Positions 24,346 to 32,809 are shown, numbered from the stretch's first letter. The stretch is DNA of 64,000 nt from Clostridiales bacterium (GCA_020859945.1 JAJBVG010000003.1:1-64000); one strand, 5' to 3'. Made by a program: numbers and translations. Notes: generated by a model from the sequence alone, not told the origin.

Positions 24346-25635
24346 ATGCGTTTTGCCATCTATACCCTCGGCTGCAAGGTCAACCAATACGAAACCCAGG
24401 CCATGGAGACCCTGCTCACCGGGCGGGGCCACACGCTGGTCCCCTTCGACGGGGAGGCCGACGTGTACCTCGTCAACACCTGCTCCGTCACCGCTGTCAG
24501 CGACAAAAAGTGCCGCAACATCATCCGCCGCGCCCGCCGGGACCACCCTCTGGCGGTGGTGGGGGTCTGCGGCTGCTACGCCCAGGCCAGCCCACAGGAG
24601 GTGCAGGCTCTGGGGGTGGACGTCATCTCCGGCACCGGGCGGCGGACAGACTTTCTGGATCAGGTGGAGAATTGCGCCCTGACGAGGGAACCCTCCCTCT
24701 CGGTGGACGACGCCCTGCGCCGGAAGGAACCCTTCGAGACGCTGCCCGCCGGGGGCTTGCCGGGGCGCACCCGGGCCATGCTCAAGGTGGAGGACGGCTG
24801 CGCCAACTTCTGCACTTACTGCATCATCCCTTACACCCGCGGGCCGGTGCGGTCCGTCTCCCTCCAGGGGGCGGCGGAGCAGGCCAGAGGGCTGGCCCAG
24901 GCGGGGTATCAGGAGCTGGTGCTCACCGGCATTGAAATTTCCAGCTGGGGCAGGGACCTGAAAACCGGCCAGACCCTCATCGATCTGGTGGAGGCGGTCT
25001 GTGCCGCCGCCCCCGGCTTGCGGGTGCGGCTGGGCAGTCTGGAGCCGAGGACGGTGACGGAGGACTTCTGCCGTCGGGCTGCGGCGCTGCCCAACCTGTG
25101 TCCCCACTTCCACCTGTCCCTCCAGTCGGGCTGCGACGAGACGCTGGCGCGGATGCACCGGCGATACGACACCGCCCGGTTCCTGGAGTCCTGCCGCCTG
25201 CTGCGGCAATATTTTGACCGCCCCGCTATCACCACCGATTTAATTTGCGGCTTTCCCGGCGAGACGGAGGAGGAATTTGCCCGGACGTTGGCCTTCTTGC
25301 AGGAGGCCCAGTTCTCCGCCATGCACATCTTCCCCTACTCCCGGCGGCCCGGCACCGTGGCGGACAAGCTGCCCGGTCAGCTGTCCAATGCCGCGAAAGA
25401 GGCCCGCTGCCACCGGGCCGCAGACGTGGCGGCGGAGATGGAGCGGGCCTATCTGTCCCTCTGGGTGGGCGAGACGCTGGAAGTCCTCTTTGAGGAGACG
25501 GCGGAGGGCCTGTGGCGGGGTCACGCTCCCAACTATGTGGAGGTCTACGCGCCGGGAGAGAATTTGCACAACGTCCTGCGGACAGTGCGCGTCACCAGCG
25601 TTCGGGGCAGCGCCCTGGAGGGAGTGATTTTATGA
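24346..25635 (+). CDS. mtaB: tRNA t6A37 methylthiotransferase MtaB
   Basis: Radical SAM enzyme that converts t6A37 to ms2t6A in tRNAs reading ANN codons. The N-terminal UPF0004 cysteines are Cys10 (TLGCKVN), Cys46 (NTCSVT) and Cys77 (CGCYAQ), and the SAM cluster is Cys152, Cys156 and Cys159 in CANFCTYC. A C-terminal TRAM-like domain covers about 365-429. The 429-residue length is normal. It overlaps the next gene by ATGA. Confidence 0.95.
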   Translation: MRFAIYTLGCKVNQYETQAMETLLTGRGHTLVPFDGEADVYLVNTCSVTAVSDKKCRNIIRRARRDHPLAVVGVCGCYAQASPQEVQALGVDVISGTGRRTDFLDQVENCALTREPSLSVDDALRRKEPFETLPAGGLPGRTRAMLKVEDGCANFCTYCIIPYTRGPVRSVSLQGAAEQARGLAQAGYQELVLTGIEISSWGRDLKTGQTLIDLVEAVCAAAPGLRVRLGSLEPRTVTEDFCRRAAALPNLCPHFHLSLQSGCDETLARMHRRYDTARFLESCRLLRQYFDRPAITTDLICGFPGETEEEFARTLAFLQEAQFSAMHIFPYSRRPGTVADKLPGQLSNAAKEARCHRAADVAAEMERAYLSLWVGETLEVLFEETAEGLWRGHAPNYVEVYAPGENLHNVLRTVRVTSVRGSALEGVIL

Positions 25636-26390
25636 CTACCGAATCGACCGGCCGTCCCCGCTACGCCCTGCTGGACACCCTGCGGGGCTTCGCCTTGGTG
25701 AACATGATCGCTTACCACGGCCTCTGGGATTTGATTTACCTGGCGGGGTTCACCCCCGGCTGGTACAACGAAGGCGGGGCCTTCTACTGGCAGCAGGGCA
25801 TTTGCTGGACCTTTATCCTGCTCTCCGGCTTCTGCTGGAGCATGAGCCGACACCCGGTCTGCCACGGCGTCGTGGTGTTCGCCTGCGGCCTGTTGGTGAC
25901 GGCGGTGACGGCGCTGGTGGAACCCACCGCCCTGATTTGGTGGGGGGTGCTTTCCCTGCTGGGTGCGGCGGGGCTGCTGCTGACGGCGCTGGAGCCGCTG
26001 CTGCGGAAGCTCCACCCGGCGGCGGGGCTGGTGCTCAGCGCCCTGCTCTTCGCCCTGACCCGCAGCATTGCCAGCGGAACGGTGGGCCTCCCCGGACTGG
26101 GAACGCTGGCGCTGCCTCGCGTCCTCTACCGAAACCTGGCTACCGCCTTCTTCGGGTTTCCCCCGGCGGGGTTCTATTCCGCCGACTACTTCCCCCTGCT
26201 GCCCTGGTTTTTCCTGTTCTGCGTGGGGTATTTCGCCCATCGGCTGTGGTGGGACCGCTGGAAGGAGCTGCCCCTGCTGCGCCGGGGCGTGCCCGGCCTG
26301 AGCTGGCTGGGGCGGCACTCGCTGGTGGTCTATCTGCTGCACCAGCCGGTGCTGTACGGGCTGTTGGAGCTTTATTGGATGTTGACGTGA
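25632..26390 (+). CDS. DUF1624 / heparan-alpha-glucosaminide N-acetyltransferase-like membrane protein
   Basis: A 252-residue polytopic membrane protein. RYALLDTLRGFALVNMIAYH at the start is typical of the DUF1624/HGSNAT-like acyltransferase fold; His30 corresponds to a conserved position near the first membrane segment. HSLVVYLLHQPVLYGLL near the C-terminus is also family-like. The start overlaps the mtaB stop. The substrate is unknown; cell-envelope glycan acetylation is possible. Confidence 0.85.
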   Translation: MTTESTGRPRYALLDTLRGFALVNMIAYHGLWDLIYLAGFTPGWYNEGGAFYWQQGICWTFILLSGFCWSMSRHPVCHGVVVFACGLLVTAVTALVEPTALIWWGVLSLLGAAGLLLTALEPLLRKLHPAAGLVLSALLFALTRSIASGTVGLPGLGTLALPRVLYRNLATAFFGFPPAGFYSADYFPLLPWFFLFCVGYFAHRLWWDRWKELPLLRRGVPGLSWLGRHSLVVYLLHQPVLYGLLELYWMLT

Positions 26391-26394
26391 GCCG

Positions 26395-26598
26395 TCATTC
26401 CTCGGCGGTCACTTCACCGCCCCGGTTCTTCCGGGACTTCCCCAGGTTGATAGCGCCCAGGCACAGGTTCATGCTGCCGATGCACAGCCACTGTGCGCCC
26501 AGGGACTTTTTGCCGTCCAGCAGCCAGGAGATGGCCGCCAGGATGTCCGCCACGCCGGTGACGAACCAGGCGAGGGCCAGGAATTTGTTTGTGTTCAT
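26395..26598 (-). CDS. Small two-segment membrane protein
   Basis: A 67-residue protein with two hydrophobic helices (about 6-27 and 34-52) and a basic then acidic tail. The ATG at 26598 follows GGAGGTATCAC; the longer open frame upstream runs through a repeat and is not credible. It is convergent with the previous gene, with only 4 bp between stops. Function unknown. Confidence 0.7.
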   Translation of the reverse strand: MNTNKFLALAWFVTGVADILAAISWLLDGKKSLGAQWLCIGSMNLCLGAINLGKSRKNRGGEVTAEE

Positions 26599-26675
26599 TG
26601 TGATACCTCCGTTTTTGGGTTTGTGGTGTTCCCTTTGAAGCGGTCCCCCAAATTTAGCTCGGAGTGTTACGACAC

Positions 26676-26755
26676 ACCTGTAGGGGCGGCCCGCGGCCGC
26701 CCGGAAAGCCGCACATTTCCCTGCGGGCGGCCGAGGGCCGCCCCTACACATACGG
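26676..26755. repeat. TGTAGGGGCGGCC palindromic repeat
   Basis: TGTAGGGGCGGCCCGCGG (from 26680) and its inverse GGCCGCCCCTACA flank a 25-bp GC-rich centre. A compact version occurs at 53617-53645. It is a noncoding dispersed palindrome in the promoter-side spacer 26599-26830. Confidence 0.65.
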
Positions 26756-26830
26756 CAGCAAAAAGCGGAACCGAAAAAAGGAATAAACAAATTTACTTTG
26801 ATGGATAGAGCGGTCTTTGCCGCTCTATTT

Positions 26831-27463
26831 TTACACTTTGGGCAGCTTTTTCCAGAGCCAACGCTCTGCCGCCACGCACGCCGCCCCGTAGGACAACCAG
26901 CACAGCGCATAGGTGATGTAGGAGTTCCCCAGCTCTGGGATGGGCGACAGCCTCCACCAGAATCCGCCGAAGGTGCCGTCCAGCGCGTTGAACACGCAGG
27001 AGATGGGCATCAGCGCCAGCATCCACACGTTGACCAGCCAGAACCATCTGCTGGCGGTTTGGGCGTTCTCCCCCAGGAGCTGGCCCACGGCGAACACCGC
27101 GCAGCCCGCCGCCATGAGGACGAATCCCACCACTACGGATAATTGCGTGTACCAAATCACCCAAATGCCAATGGCTGTCACCAGCCCGATGAAGTTCAGG
27201 GCGGTGCCAATTACGGTGAAAATGCGGGCGTCCGGTTTTCCCTTCGCGGGCTGCTCCGGCAGCGGCTCAATGCCTTTGAGCAGATAATCCGTAGTCACGC
27301 CGAAGTAGTCGCTGAGCAGGATGATTTTGTTCAGGTCGGGAACGCTCTGCTCGCTCTCCCACTTGCTGACCGCCTGGCGGGAAACGCCCACCCGGTCCGC
27401 CAGCTCCTCCTGGGAGATTCCCTTTGCCTTTCTCAACTGCTGGATTCTGTCTGCAATGTTCAT
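26831..27463 (-). CDS. XRE-family regulator with membrane domain
   Basis: A 210-residue protein. The N-terminal helix-turn-helix (about 5-60; [21 protein letters not shown]) is followed by four or so hydrophobic segments from residue 80. Such membrane-tethered XRE regulators are common in Firmicutes. The start at 27463 is preceded by AGGAGGCATTTC. The ligand and targets are unknown. Confidence 0.9.
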   Translation of the reverse strand: MNIADRIQQLRKAKGISQEELADRVGVSRQAVSKWESEQSVPDLNKIILLSDYFGVTTDYLLKGIEPLPEQPAKGKPDARIFTVIGTALNFIGLVTAIGIWVIWYTQLSVVVGFVLMAAGCAVFAVGQLLGENAQTASRWFWLVNVWMLALMPISCVFNALDGTFGGFWWRLSPIPELGNSYITYALCWLSYGAACVAAERWLWKKLPKV

Positions 27464-27595
27464 GTCGAAATGCCTCCTTGTTTTGGTGGCTCCATTGTAC
27501 GAAAAACAGCGGTTGCGGCGCAACCATTCCGGCCTTGCAGTTTGTCAACCGGCGGTTGCATGGGGGATTTGGGGCGGTTTTTCTGTCGTTCGGTT

Positions 27596-27628
27596 GTAAA
27601 ATGGGGCTGCGCCCAACGGCACAGCCCC
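27596..27628 (-). terminator. Terminator of the Oad operon
   Basis: On the minus strand GGGGCTGTGCC pairs with GGCGCAGCCCC around a GTTG loop, followed by ATTTTA. It lies 20 bp beyond the oadB stop. Confidence 0.8.
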
Positions 27629-27648
27629 GAAGGTTGTTTATGCGGTTA

Positions 27649-28848
27649 TCAGCCGAACACAGCCAGCAGGAAGCCAGCGGCCACGGCGGAACCGATGACG
27701 CCGGACACGTTGGGGCCCATGGCGTGCATCAGCAGGAAGTTGGAGGGGTTGTCCTTCTGGCCCTGGACCTGAGCAACACGGGCCGCCATCGGCACAGCGG
27801 ACACGCCGGCGGAGCCGATGATGGGGTTGATCTTGCCATGGGTCAGGGTGCACATAATCTGACCCACCAGCAGGCCGCCGCAGGTGGCGAAGCAGAAGGC
27901 CAGCAGGCCCAGCACGATGATCAGCAGAGTTCTGACGGACAGGAACTGCTCGGCGGTGGCGGTGGCGCCAACGGAGATGCCCAGGAAGATGGTGATGATG
28001 TTCATCAAGGCGTTCTGGACGGTGTCAGACAGACGGTCGCACACGCCGCAGTTGGCCCACAGGTTGCCCAGCATCAGGCAGCCCAGCAGCGCAGCCACGG
28101 AGGGCAGGATCAGGCAGCAGACGATGGTGACCATGATGGGGAACACGATCTTCTCGGTCTGGGACACGGGGCGCAGCTGCTCCATCTTGATGGAGCGGCG
28201 CTCCTTGGATACCAGCAGTTTCATAAAGGGCGGCTGAATCAGAGGAATCAGCGCCATGTAGGAGTAAGCGGCCACGGCGATGGGGCCAAGCAGGTCGGGG
28301 GCCAGCTGGCTGGTCAGCCAGATAGCGGTAGGACCGTCGGCGCCGCCGATGATGCCGATGGAAGCGGCCTCAGGGCCGGAGAAGCCCAGAGCGATGGCCA
28401 TCAGCAGGGCGGCGTACACGCCGAACTGGGCGGCAGCGCCCAGAATCATGCTCTTGGGATTGGCCATCATGGGGCCGAAGTCGGTCATAGCGCCCACGCC
28501 CATGAAGATGATGGAGGGGTAAAGCCCCAGCTTGACGCCCAGATAGAGGATGTCCAGGAACCCGCCCTCGTGGAGGACGGCTCCAAAGTCGATGTTGGCG
28601 CCTGCGCCTGCATACCACAGCTCCGCGTGGTAGATGCCGGAACCGGGCAGGTTGGTCAGCAGCATACCGAAGGCAATGCCCACCAACAACAGCGGCTCAT
28701 ACTTTTTGGCAATGCCCATGTACAGGAGCAGACAGGCAATGCAAATCATGATGATGGTCTTCAGCGCAGCGACAGGACCATCGGCAAACATATTGACAAA
28801 GCCGGTTTGGGCCGCCAAGTTGGTAAAAATTCTACCGATAAATTCCAT
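27649..28848 (-). CDS. oadB: Na+-translocating decarboxylase beta subunit
   Basis: A 399-residue integral membrane subunit with about nine to eleven segments that decarboxylates carboxybiotin and exports Na+. The motif GIIGGADGPTAIW contains Asp171, matching the essential Asp of the Klebsiella enzyme, and MNIITIFLGISVGATA is another conserved stretch. It is the last of four genes transcribed together (oadA, oadG, biotin carrier, oadB). The family also serves glutaconyl-CoA and methylmalonyl-CoA decarboxylases; the alpha subunit decides in favour of oxaloacetate. Confidence 0.95.
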   Translation of the reverse strand: MEFIGRIFTNLAAQTGFVNMFADGPVAALKTIIMICIACLLLYMGIAKKYEPLLLVGIAFGMLLTNLPGSGIYHAELWYAGAGANIDFGAVLHEGGFLDILYLGVKLGLYPSIIFMGVGAMTDFGPMMANPKSMILGAAAQFGVYAALLMAIALGFSGPEAASIGIIGGADGPTAIWLTSQLAPDLLGPIAVAAYSYMALIPLIQPPFMKLLVSKERRSIKMEQLRPVSQTEKIVFPIMVTIVCCLILPSVAALLGCLMLGNLWANCGVCDRLSDTVQNALMNIITIFLGISVGATATAEQFLSVRTLLIIVLGLLAFCFATCGGLLVGQIMCTLTHGKINPIIGSAGVSAVPMAARVAQVQGQKDNPSNFLLMHAMGPNVSGVIGSAVAAGFLLAVFG

Positions 28849-28860
28849 GTTGGTTCCTCC

Positions 28861-29259
28861 TTAGGACAGGATCACCAGAGGATCACCAGTCTTGACAGCA
28901 GTACCCTGACCGGCAACGACCTGCGCGACGGTGCCGTCCCGGGGAGCGAGAACTTCGTTTTCCATCTTCATGGCCTCGATGATGGCCACGATGTCGCCGC
29001 TCTTGATGGTCTGGCCGGCGCTGACCTTCATGGAGACAACGGTGCCGGGCAGCGGAGCGGTGACAGGCTCACCGGCAGCGGTGGGCGCGGCGGCGGCAGG
29101 AGCGGGTGCGGCGGCGGGAGCAGCGGCGGGTGCGGCAGCAGGGGCAGCGGGCGCGGCGGCGGCGGGAGCCAGAGCGTCGTACTCGTCGGCCAGGATCGCC
29201 TGACCCTTTTCGACAATGACCTCATAGGTCTTGTCGTTCAGTGTGATTTTATATTTCAT
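28861..29259 (-). CDS. Biotin carrier subunit with Ala/Pro linker
   Basis: A 132-residue biotinyl protein. Residues 1-27 form a short N-terminal region, residues 30-62 are almost entirely Ala and Pro (a flexible swinging linker), and residues 64-132 are the biotinyl domain with Lys98 in EAMKMEN as the biotinylation site. In Klebsiella OadA this domain is fused to the alpha subunit; here it is separate, as in glutaconyl-CoA decarboxylase (GcdC). It shuttles carboxybiotin from the cytosolic carboxyltransferase to OadB. Confidence 0.95.
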   Translation of the reverse strand: MKYKITLNDKTYEVIVEKGQAILADEYDALAPAAAAPAAPAAAPAAAPAAAPAPAAAAPTAAGEPVTAPLPGTVVSMKVSAGQTIKSGDIVAIIEAMKMENEVLAPRDGTVAQVVAGQGTAVKTGDPLVILS

Positions 29260-29260
29260 C

Positions 29261-29599
29261 TCACTTTACCTCCTTGATGGAAATAAATCTCAGCTCATTC
29301 AGCGGGGTTTTCAGCTCGTCGGCGACGATGGCCATAATCATGGCGGCGGTGCGGTCGGGCACGTCATGCAGCATGACGCCGCCGCAGGACCCCTTGGCCA
29401 GAGGCGCGGGGGTGGCGGCAGGAGCGGGAGCATCGGGAACGGAGTTGGGAGCGGCGTTTGCCTTTCCGCGGTTCTCGATGCTGGCGATGACCTTGCTCTC
29501 GATGATAATGATCGCCATCAGCAGCACCAGCACGCCGAACACGACGGCCATGCCCAGTACAGTGACGCCCAGGCCTTCAACAATCGTAATTTCTTCCAT
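29261..29599 (-). CDS. oadG: OadG-family membrane-anchor subunit
   Basis: A 112-residue subunit with one N-terminal membrane helix (about 8-35; VTVLGMAVVFGVLVLLMAIII), an Ala/Pro linker and a small C-terminal domain ending in NELRFISIKEVK. OadG-type subunits hold the alpha and beta subunits together. The stop and the biotin carrier start are one base apart, so they are co-translated. Confidence 0.88.
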   Translation of the reverse strand: MEEITIVEGLGVTVLGMAVVFGVLVLLMAIIIIESKVIASIENRGKANAAPNSVPDAPAPAATPAPLAKGSCGGVMLHDVPDRTAAMIMAIVADELKTPLNELRFISIKEVK

Positions 29600-29617
29600 A
29601 GAATATACCTCCTGCGC

Positions 29618-31024
29618 TTATTCCTCGTCGAGGGTTTCCATGGTGTACTTGCAGGTGCGCTCTTCCTTCTCCTTGCGGGCCTCGAAGTAGTCCTTGGCCT
29701 GCTTGGGGAAGCAGATGTAGCTCATGATGTCCTCTTCGCTGCGGGCCAGGTCGCCCAGATCCTTCTTGGCCTGCTCGAAGTCCTCGCCGGTGCGCTTGGA
29801 GTCCTCGATGCGGCAGTCGATGGGCTTGCCGCCCTCGCCCAGGATCTTCTTCTCCAGGTCGGGGTTCACGGGAGCGGGCGCGATGCCGTACTCACCCTTA
29901 AAGTAGTTCTTGACCTCGTTGGAGATGTTCTTGTAGCGCTCGCCCACCAGCACGTTGGTGACGGCCTGGTTGCCCACCATCTGGGACAGGGGAGTGACCA
30001 GAGGAGGATAGCCCATGTCGGCCCGGACAGTGGGGATCTCGGCCAGAGCCTCGTCGAACTTGTCCATAGCGTCCATGTCGGTCAGGTTGGCGATCATGTT
30101 GGACAGCATACCGCCGGGGACCTTGTAGACCAGAGCCTGGGAATCGGTAGCCATGCTCTTGGGGTTCAGCAGACCGTTGTCGATGTACTTCTGCTTGACG
30201 GGCTTGAAGAAGTCGTTGACCTCGTTGATGGCCTTCTCGTTCAGGCCGGTCTCGATGCCGTACTGAGACAGGGCATAGAACATGGTCTCGGTGGCGGGCT
30301 GAGAGGTGCCGTTGGAGAAGCAGGAGGTGGCGGTGTCGATGACGTCGATACCGGACTCGATGGCCTTGGTGACAGTCTGGTAAGCCATGCCGGTGGTGCA
30401 GTGGGTGTGGAGGATCAGGGGCATGTCGCCCACGGCGTCCTTGATGCCCTTGATGAGGTGCTCAGCCTCATAGGGGCTCATGGTGCCGGCCATATCCTTC
30501 AGGCAGATGGTGTCGAAGCCCATCTTCTGCAGCTCCTTGCACATCTCCACGTACTTATCCACCGTGTGGACGGGGGACTGGGTGTAGGAGATACAGCCGG
30601 AGGCCACGGTGTTGGCGGTGGCGTACTTCTTGGTGGCGTCCAGGGCGGTGCCCAGGTTGCGGAAGTCGTTCAGCGCGTCGAAGATACGCAGGATGTCGAT
30701 GCCGTTCTTGATGGACAGCTCGACGAACTTCTCCACCACGTCGTCGTGGTAATGTTTGTAGCCCAGCAGGTTCTGGCCCCGCAGCAGCATTTGCAGCTTG
30801 GTGTTGGGCATATTCTTGCGGATGCCCCGCAGACGCTCCCAGGGATCTTCGTCCAGATAACGCAGGCAGGAGTCGAACGTGGCGCCGCCCCAGCACTCCA
30901 CTGAATAATAGCCGGCCTTGTCCATTGTGGAGAGGATCGGCTCGTAATCAGAATAAGGAAGGCGGGTAGCCATCAGGGACTGGTTTGCATCACGCAATAC
31001 GGTTTCAGTGAATTGAACTCGCAT
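29618..31024 (-). CDS. oadA: Oxaloacetate decarboxylase alpha / pyruvate carboxylase subunit B carboxyltransferase
   Basis: A 468-residue HMGL-like carboxyltransferase without its own biotin domain. FTETVLRDANQSLMATRL and ECWGGATFDSCLRYL near the start, and LHTHCTTGMAYQT in the barrel, bind the metal and carboxylate. CLKDMAGTM carries the lysine region expected for carboxybiotin transfer. It transfers the oxaloacetate carboxyl group to biotin, giving pyruvate. The start at 31024 follows GGAGGTGTAACGTT. It heads the four-gene sodium-pump operon. Confidence 0.95.
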   Translation of the reverse strand: MRVQFTETVLRDANQSLMATRLPYSDYEPILSTMDKAGYYSVECWGGATFDSCLRYLDEDPWERLRGIRKNMPNTKLQMLLRGQNLLGYKHYHDDVVEKFVELSIKNGIDILRIFDALNDFRNLGTALDATKKYATANTVASGCISYTQSPVHTVDKYVEMCKELQKMGFDTICLKDMAGTMSPYEAEHLIKGIKDAVGDMPLILHTHCTTGMAYQTVTKAIESGIDVIDTATSCFSNGTSQPATETMFYALSQYGIETGLNEKAINEVNDFFKPVKQKYIDNGLLNPKSMATDSQALVYKVPGGMLSNMIANLTDMDAMDKFDEALAEIPTVRADMGYPPLVTPLSQMVGNQAVTNVLVGERYKNISNEVKNYFKGEYGIAPAPVNPDLEKKILGEGGKPIDCRIEDSKRTGEDFEQAKKDLGDLARSEEDIMSYICFPKQAKDYFEARKEKEERTCKYTMETLDEE

Positions 31025-31148
31025 AACGTTACACCTCCATTTTTTCTTTTCGCGGTTGCTTTTTTGTGGTTGTCCTTTCATCGGCAACATCTGTCGTCAC
31101 AGAGAAGCACTGGCAGAAAGAACAAACGCTAACTTTGTTCCAAGTGTA

Positions 31149-31176
31149 ATTATAACAAAAACACGGAGAAAGTAAA
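31149..31176 (-). promoter_or_regulatory. Promoter of the Oad operon
   Basis: Minus-strand TTTACT (31176-31171), 16-bp spacer and perfect TATAAT (31154-31149). Apart from this and the tRNA promoter, nothing else was recognised in 31025-31409. Confidence 0.75.
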
Positions 31177-31348
31177 GAGGAAAAGTAAAAAAACAACCAT
31201 TTTAAAAGACTTATGAAAAATATCTTATCTTCCGCCCCCTGTCCGTCCGGGAACTGCCGCCCGGCGGCGGCGCGCTGGGAAAAATTCCTCTGTCTCCGGC
31301 CCTCCGCACCCCGGAACAGTCGGATTTGCGAATTTCCTGAAATAATGC

Positions 31349-31377
31349 TTGACTTTTCTCCGCCGGGTCAGTATAAT
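31349..31377 (+). promoter_or_regulatory. Promoter of the tRNA-Val pair
   Basis: TTGACT (31349-31354), 17-bp spacer and perfect TATAAT (31372-31377), 33 bp before the first tRNA. Confidence 0.85.
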
Positions 31378-31409
31378 ATCATACGTTGGGAATGTGCCAA
31401 CGACAACTT

Positions 31410-31486
31410 GGACGATTAGCTCAGCTGGCTAGAGCATTCGCTTGACGTGCGAAGGGTCAGGAGTTCAAATCTCTTATCGTCCACCA
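31410..31486 (+). tRNA. tRNA-Val (GAC), copy 1
   Basis: The 77-nt gene folds into a cloverleaf: acceptor GGACGAT with ATCGTCC, anticodon arm TTCGC/GCGAA with loop TTGACGT (anticodon GAC at 31444-31446) and T-loop TTCAAAT. CCA is encoded at the 3' end. Confidence 0.95.
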
Positions 31487-31517
31487 TAGTTCCCCTGGGA
31501 AGGCGGCCGTGCCACCC

Positions 31518-31594
31518 GGACGATTAGCTCAGCTGGCTAGAGCATTCGCTTGACGTGCGAAGGGTCAGGAGTTCAAATCTCTTATCGTCCACCA
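31518..31594 (+). tRNA. tRNA-Val (GAC), copy 2
   Basis: Identical over all 77 nt to copy 1, anticodon GAC at 31552-31554, CCA encoded. The 31-bp spacer between the copies is short, so both come from one transcript. Confidence 0.95.
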
Positions 31595-31599
31595 TTTGG

Positions 31600-31621
31600 T
31601 CCCCCTCCCAGGGGATTTTTT
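31600..31621 (+). terminator. Terminator after the tRNA pair
   Basis: TCCCC and GGGGA arms around a CTCCCA loop, followed by T6. Confidence 0.75.
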
Positions 31622-31628
31622 GTTTGCG

Positions 31629-31699
31629 TAACAACAGGACACAACGATTTTTCCAGATTTTGAGTTGTTAAAATCCACAAAAAACCGGCGAAAATCGTT
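31629..31699. repeat. Small inverted-repeat cluster upstream of the peptide gene
   Basis: TAACAAC (31629-31635) with GTTGTTA (31665-31671), and AACGATTTT (31644-31652) with AAAATCGTT (31691-31699), interleave. The interval 31622-31878 otherwise holds only the direct repeats and promoter listed next. Confidence 0.4.
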
Positions 31700-31717
31700 C
31701 ATTTTTTAAGCTCCGAT

Positions 31718-31786
31718 GACCGTTCACGCAGAATTTTGACCGTTCACGCAAAACCTATTGAAAAAAATGAGGTAAAATGATAAAGT
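31718..31786 (+). promoter_or_regulatory. Direct repeats and promoter of the 41-residue peptide gene
   Basis: GACCGTTCACGCA occurs at 31718-31730 and again at 31738-31750, exactly 20 bp apart (two helical turns), with a looser ATCGTTCAT at 31694. The second copy ends 7 bp before a weak promoter, TTGAAA (31758-31763), 17 bp, TAAAGT (31781-31786). Two direct repeats on one helix face just upstream of a poor -35 is the layout used by LytTR-type activators. The core ACCGTTCA resembles LytTR half-sites. A LytTR regulator is encoded at 40259-40972. Confidence 0.55.
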
Positions 31787-31878
31787 ATAAGAGCGCATAG
31801 GTGATTCACAGCGTTAGTGGGCTGCGCCACAGCAGCGGCATGAAATAACACATTTACCTGAAAAGGAGAGGAACAGCA

Positions 31879-32004
31879 ATGAAGAAAACATTTGTAGAAC
31901 CGAAAATCGAACTTGTTCAGTTTACATCGGATGATGTCATGTGTGATGAGAGCAGCAGTATCATCGTGTTCAGCGGAAGGGACACCACTGTCTCGGATAA
32001 GTAA
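31879..32004 (+). CDS. 41-residue peptide, possible secreted or signalling peptide precursor
   Basis: The ORF begins MKKTFVEPKIELVQFTSDDV and ends SGRDTTVSDK, after AAAAGGAGAGG. It resembles short 'KKxYxxPxxEVxxFxxxDV' peptides frequent in gut Firmicutes, whose roles are unknown; some are suspected precursor peptides. There is one cysteine (residue 22) and a Ser-rich hydrophobic patch SSSIIVFSG. A strong terminator follows 20 bp later, so the gene is monocistronic. No maturation enzyme or exporter is adjacent. Confidence 0.65.
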   Translation: MKKTFVEPKIELVQFTSDDVMCDESSSIIVFSGRDTTVSDK

Positions 32005-32022
32005 CGATTTTGCGAAACAAAG

Positions 32023-32051
32023 GGGACCGGCCTGCTGGCCGGTCCCTTTTT
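32023..32051 (+). terminator. Terminator of the peptide gene
   Basis: A perfect GGGACCGGCC/GGCCGGTCCC stem with TGCT loop, followed by T5. Confidence 0.92.
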
Positions 32052-32076
32052 CGTTTTCTGTTTGTTGTTGAGAGAA

Positions 32077-32643
32077 TTACTTCCGCTTGCCGAAATTCTC
32101 TGCGAAGATGATCTTGTTCAGCACGAAGAACACCACCATGGACACGCCGCCGTTGAGGACGATGGTCACGATGTTGTAGATGGCCGCCGGGACAAGATAG
32201 CTGGCAACGCCCACCCACACGCTGTTGATGGAGTTGACGATGAGGGTGATGACCACCCAGCCCAGGAAGTAGATGGGGATTTGCAACACCAGAGGACCGT
32301 GGCTCTTGAAGGTCACGTTGCGCTGGAGGGGGAAGTTGATGCACTCGCCCAGGAAGCTGGACACCAGGTAGGCGTACAGATAGGCCAGGCCGCCGTCCTC
32401 CACGGCGTAACCGATGACGTTGAAGGTGAAGCTAATGCCGAACAGGTTGCCCTGGATGGAGGGCCAGCCCCAGCCGATGGTGGCGTAGGCGGCGAACAGC
32501 GCCGGCAGGAACATCAGCATCAGGTACTTCAAAAAGGTGACTACATAGCTGAAAATGACGAACAGGCCACCCTCCCGCAGCCAACGGGCCGCGCCGGGAT
32601 GGGAGTTTTCAAAGGATTCCCAAAAGTTTTTCAAAGCATTCAT
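32077..32643 (-). CDS. GtrA-like family membrane protein
   Basis: A 188-residue protein with four hydrophobic segments (about residues 23-50, 75-95, 120-140 and 150-175). FLGECINFPLQRNVTFKSH contains the N-x-x-x-F/T-F element typical of GtrA/DPMS-like proteins, which assist in moving lipid-linked sugars across the membrane. The ATG at 32643 follows AAAGGGGAAC. No glycosyltransferase is adjacent. Confidence 0.8.
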   Translation of the reverse strand: MNALKNFWESFENSHPGAARWLREGGLFVIFSYVVTFLKYLMLMFLPALFAAYATIGWGWPSIQGNLFGISFTFNVIGYAVEDGGLAYLYAYLVSSFLGECINFPLQRNVTFKSHGPLVLQIPIYFLGWVVITLIVNSINSVWVGVASYLVPAAIYNIVTIVLNGGVSMVVFFVLNKIIFAENFGKRK

Positions 32644-32687
32644 GGAACAGTTCCCCTTTCGTTGGATTTTTCTCTTTTCTCGGTATC

Positions 32688-32785
32688 CCTTTGATTCAGC
32701 CCTATCATTTATTCCGGCGGAAAACCCCTCCACCATGCTTCGCATGGTCCCCCTCCCCTTTCAGGGGAGGCAAGGGGGATAGTGC
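32688..32785 (-). repeat. MITE-like element, inverted copy
   Basis: Begins TCCCTTTGATTCAG (complement of the GATTCAAAGGGA boundary), then TTCCGGCGGAAAACCCCTCC, CCCCTTTCAGGGGAGGCAAG and a final GGGATAGT. It aligns module by module with 54420-54515. Confidence 0.65.
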
Positions 32786-32809
32786 TTGACATTTGCCCTT
32801 GCTTTTTCT

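Noticed and set aside
26599-26910. Upstream extension of the small membrane protein to 171 residues
   Set aside because: The extension reads through a palindromic repeat; the internal ATG at 26598 has a good ribosome-binding site and begins the hydrophobic helix.
29053-29173. GGCGGC-rich tandem repeat
   Set aside because: It encodes the Ala/Pro linker of the biotin carrier, which is normal for this protein.
31410-31594. CRISPR-like direct repeats
   Set aside because: The repeats are complete tRNA genes with cloverleaf and CCA. No other regularly spaced repeats with unique spacers were seen in the window.
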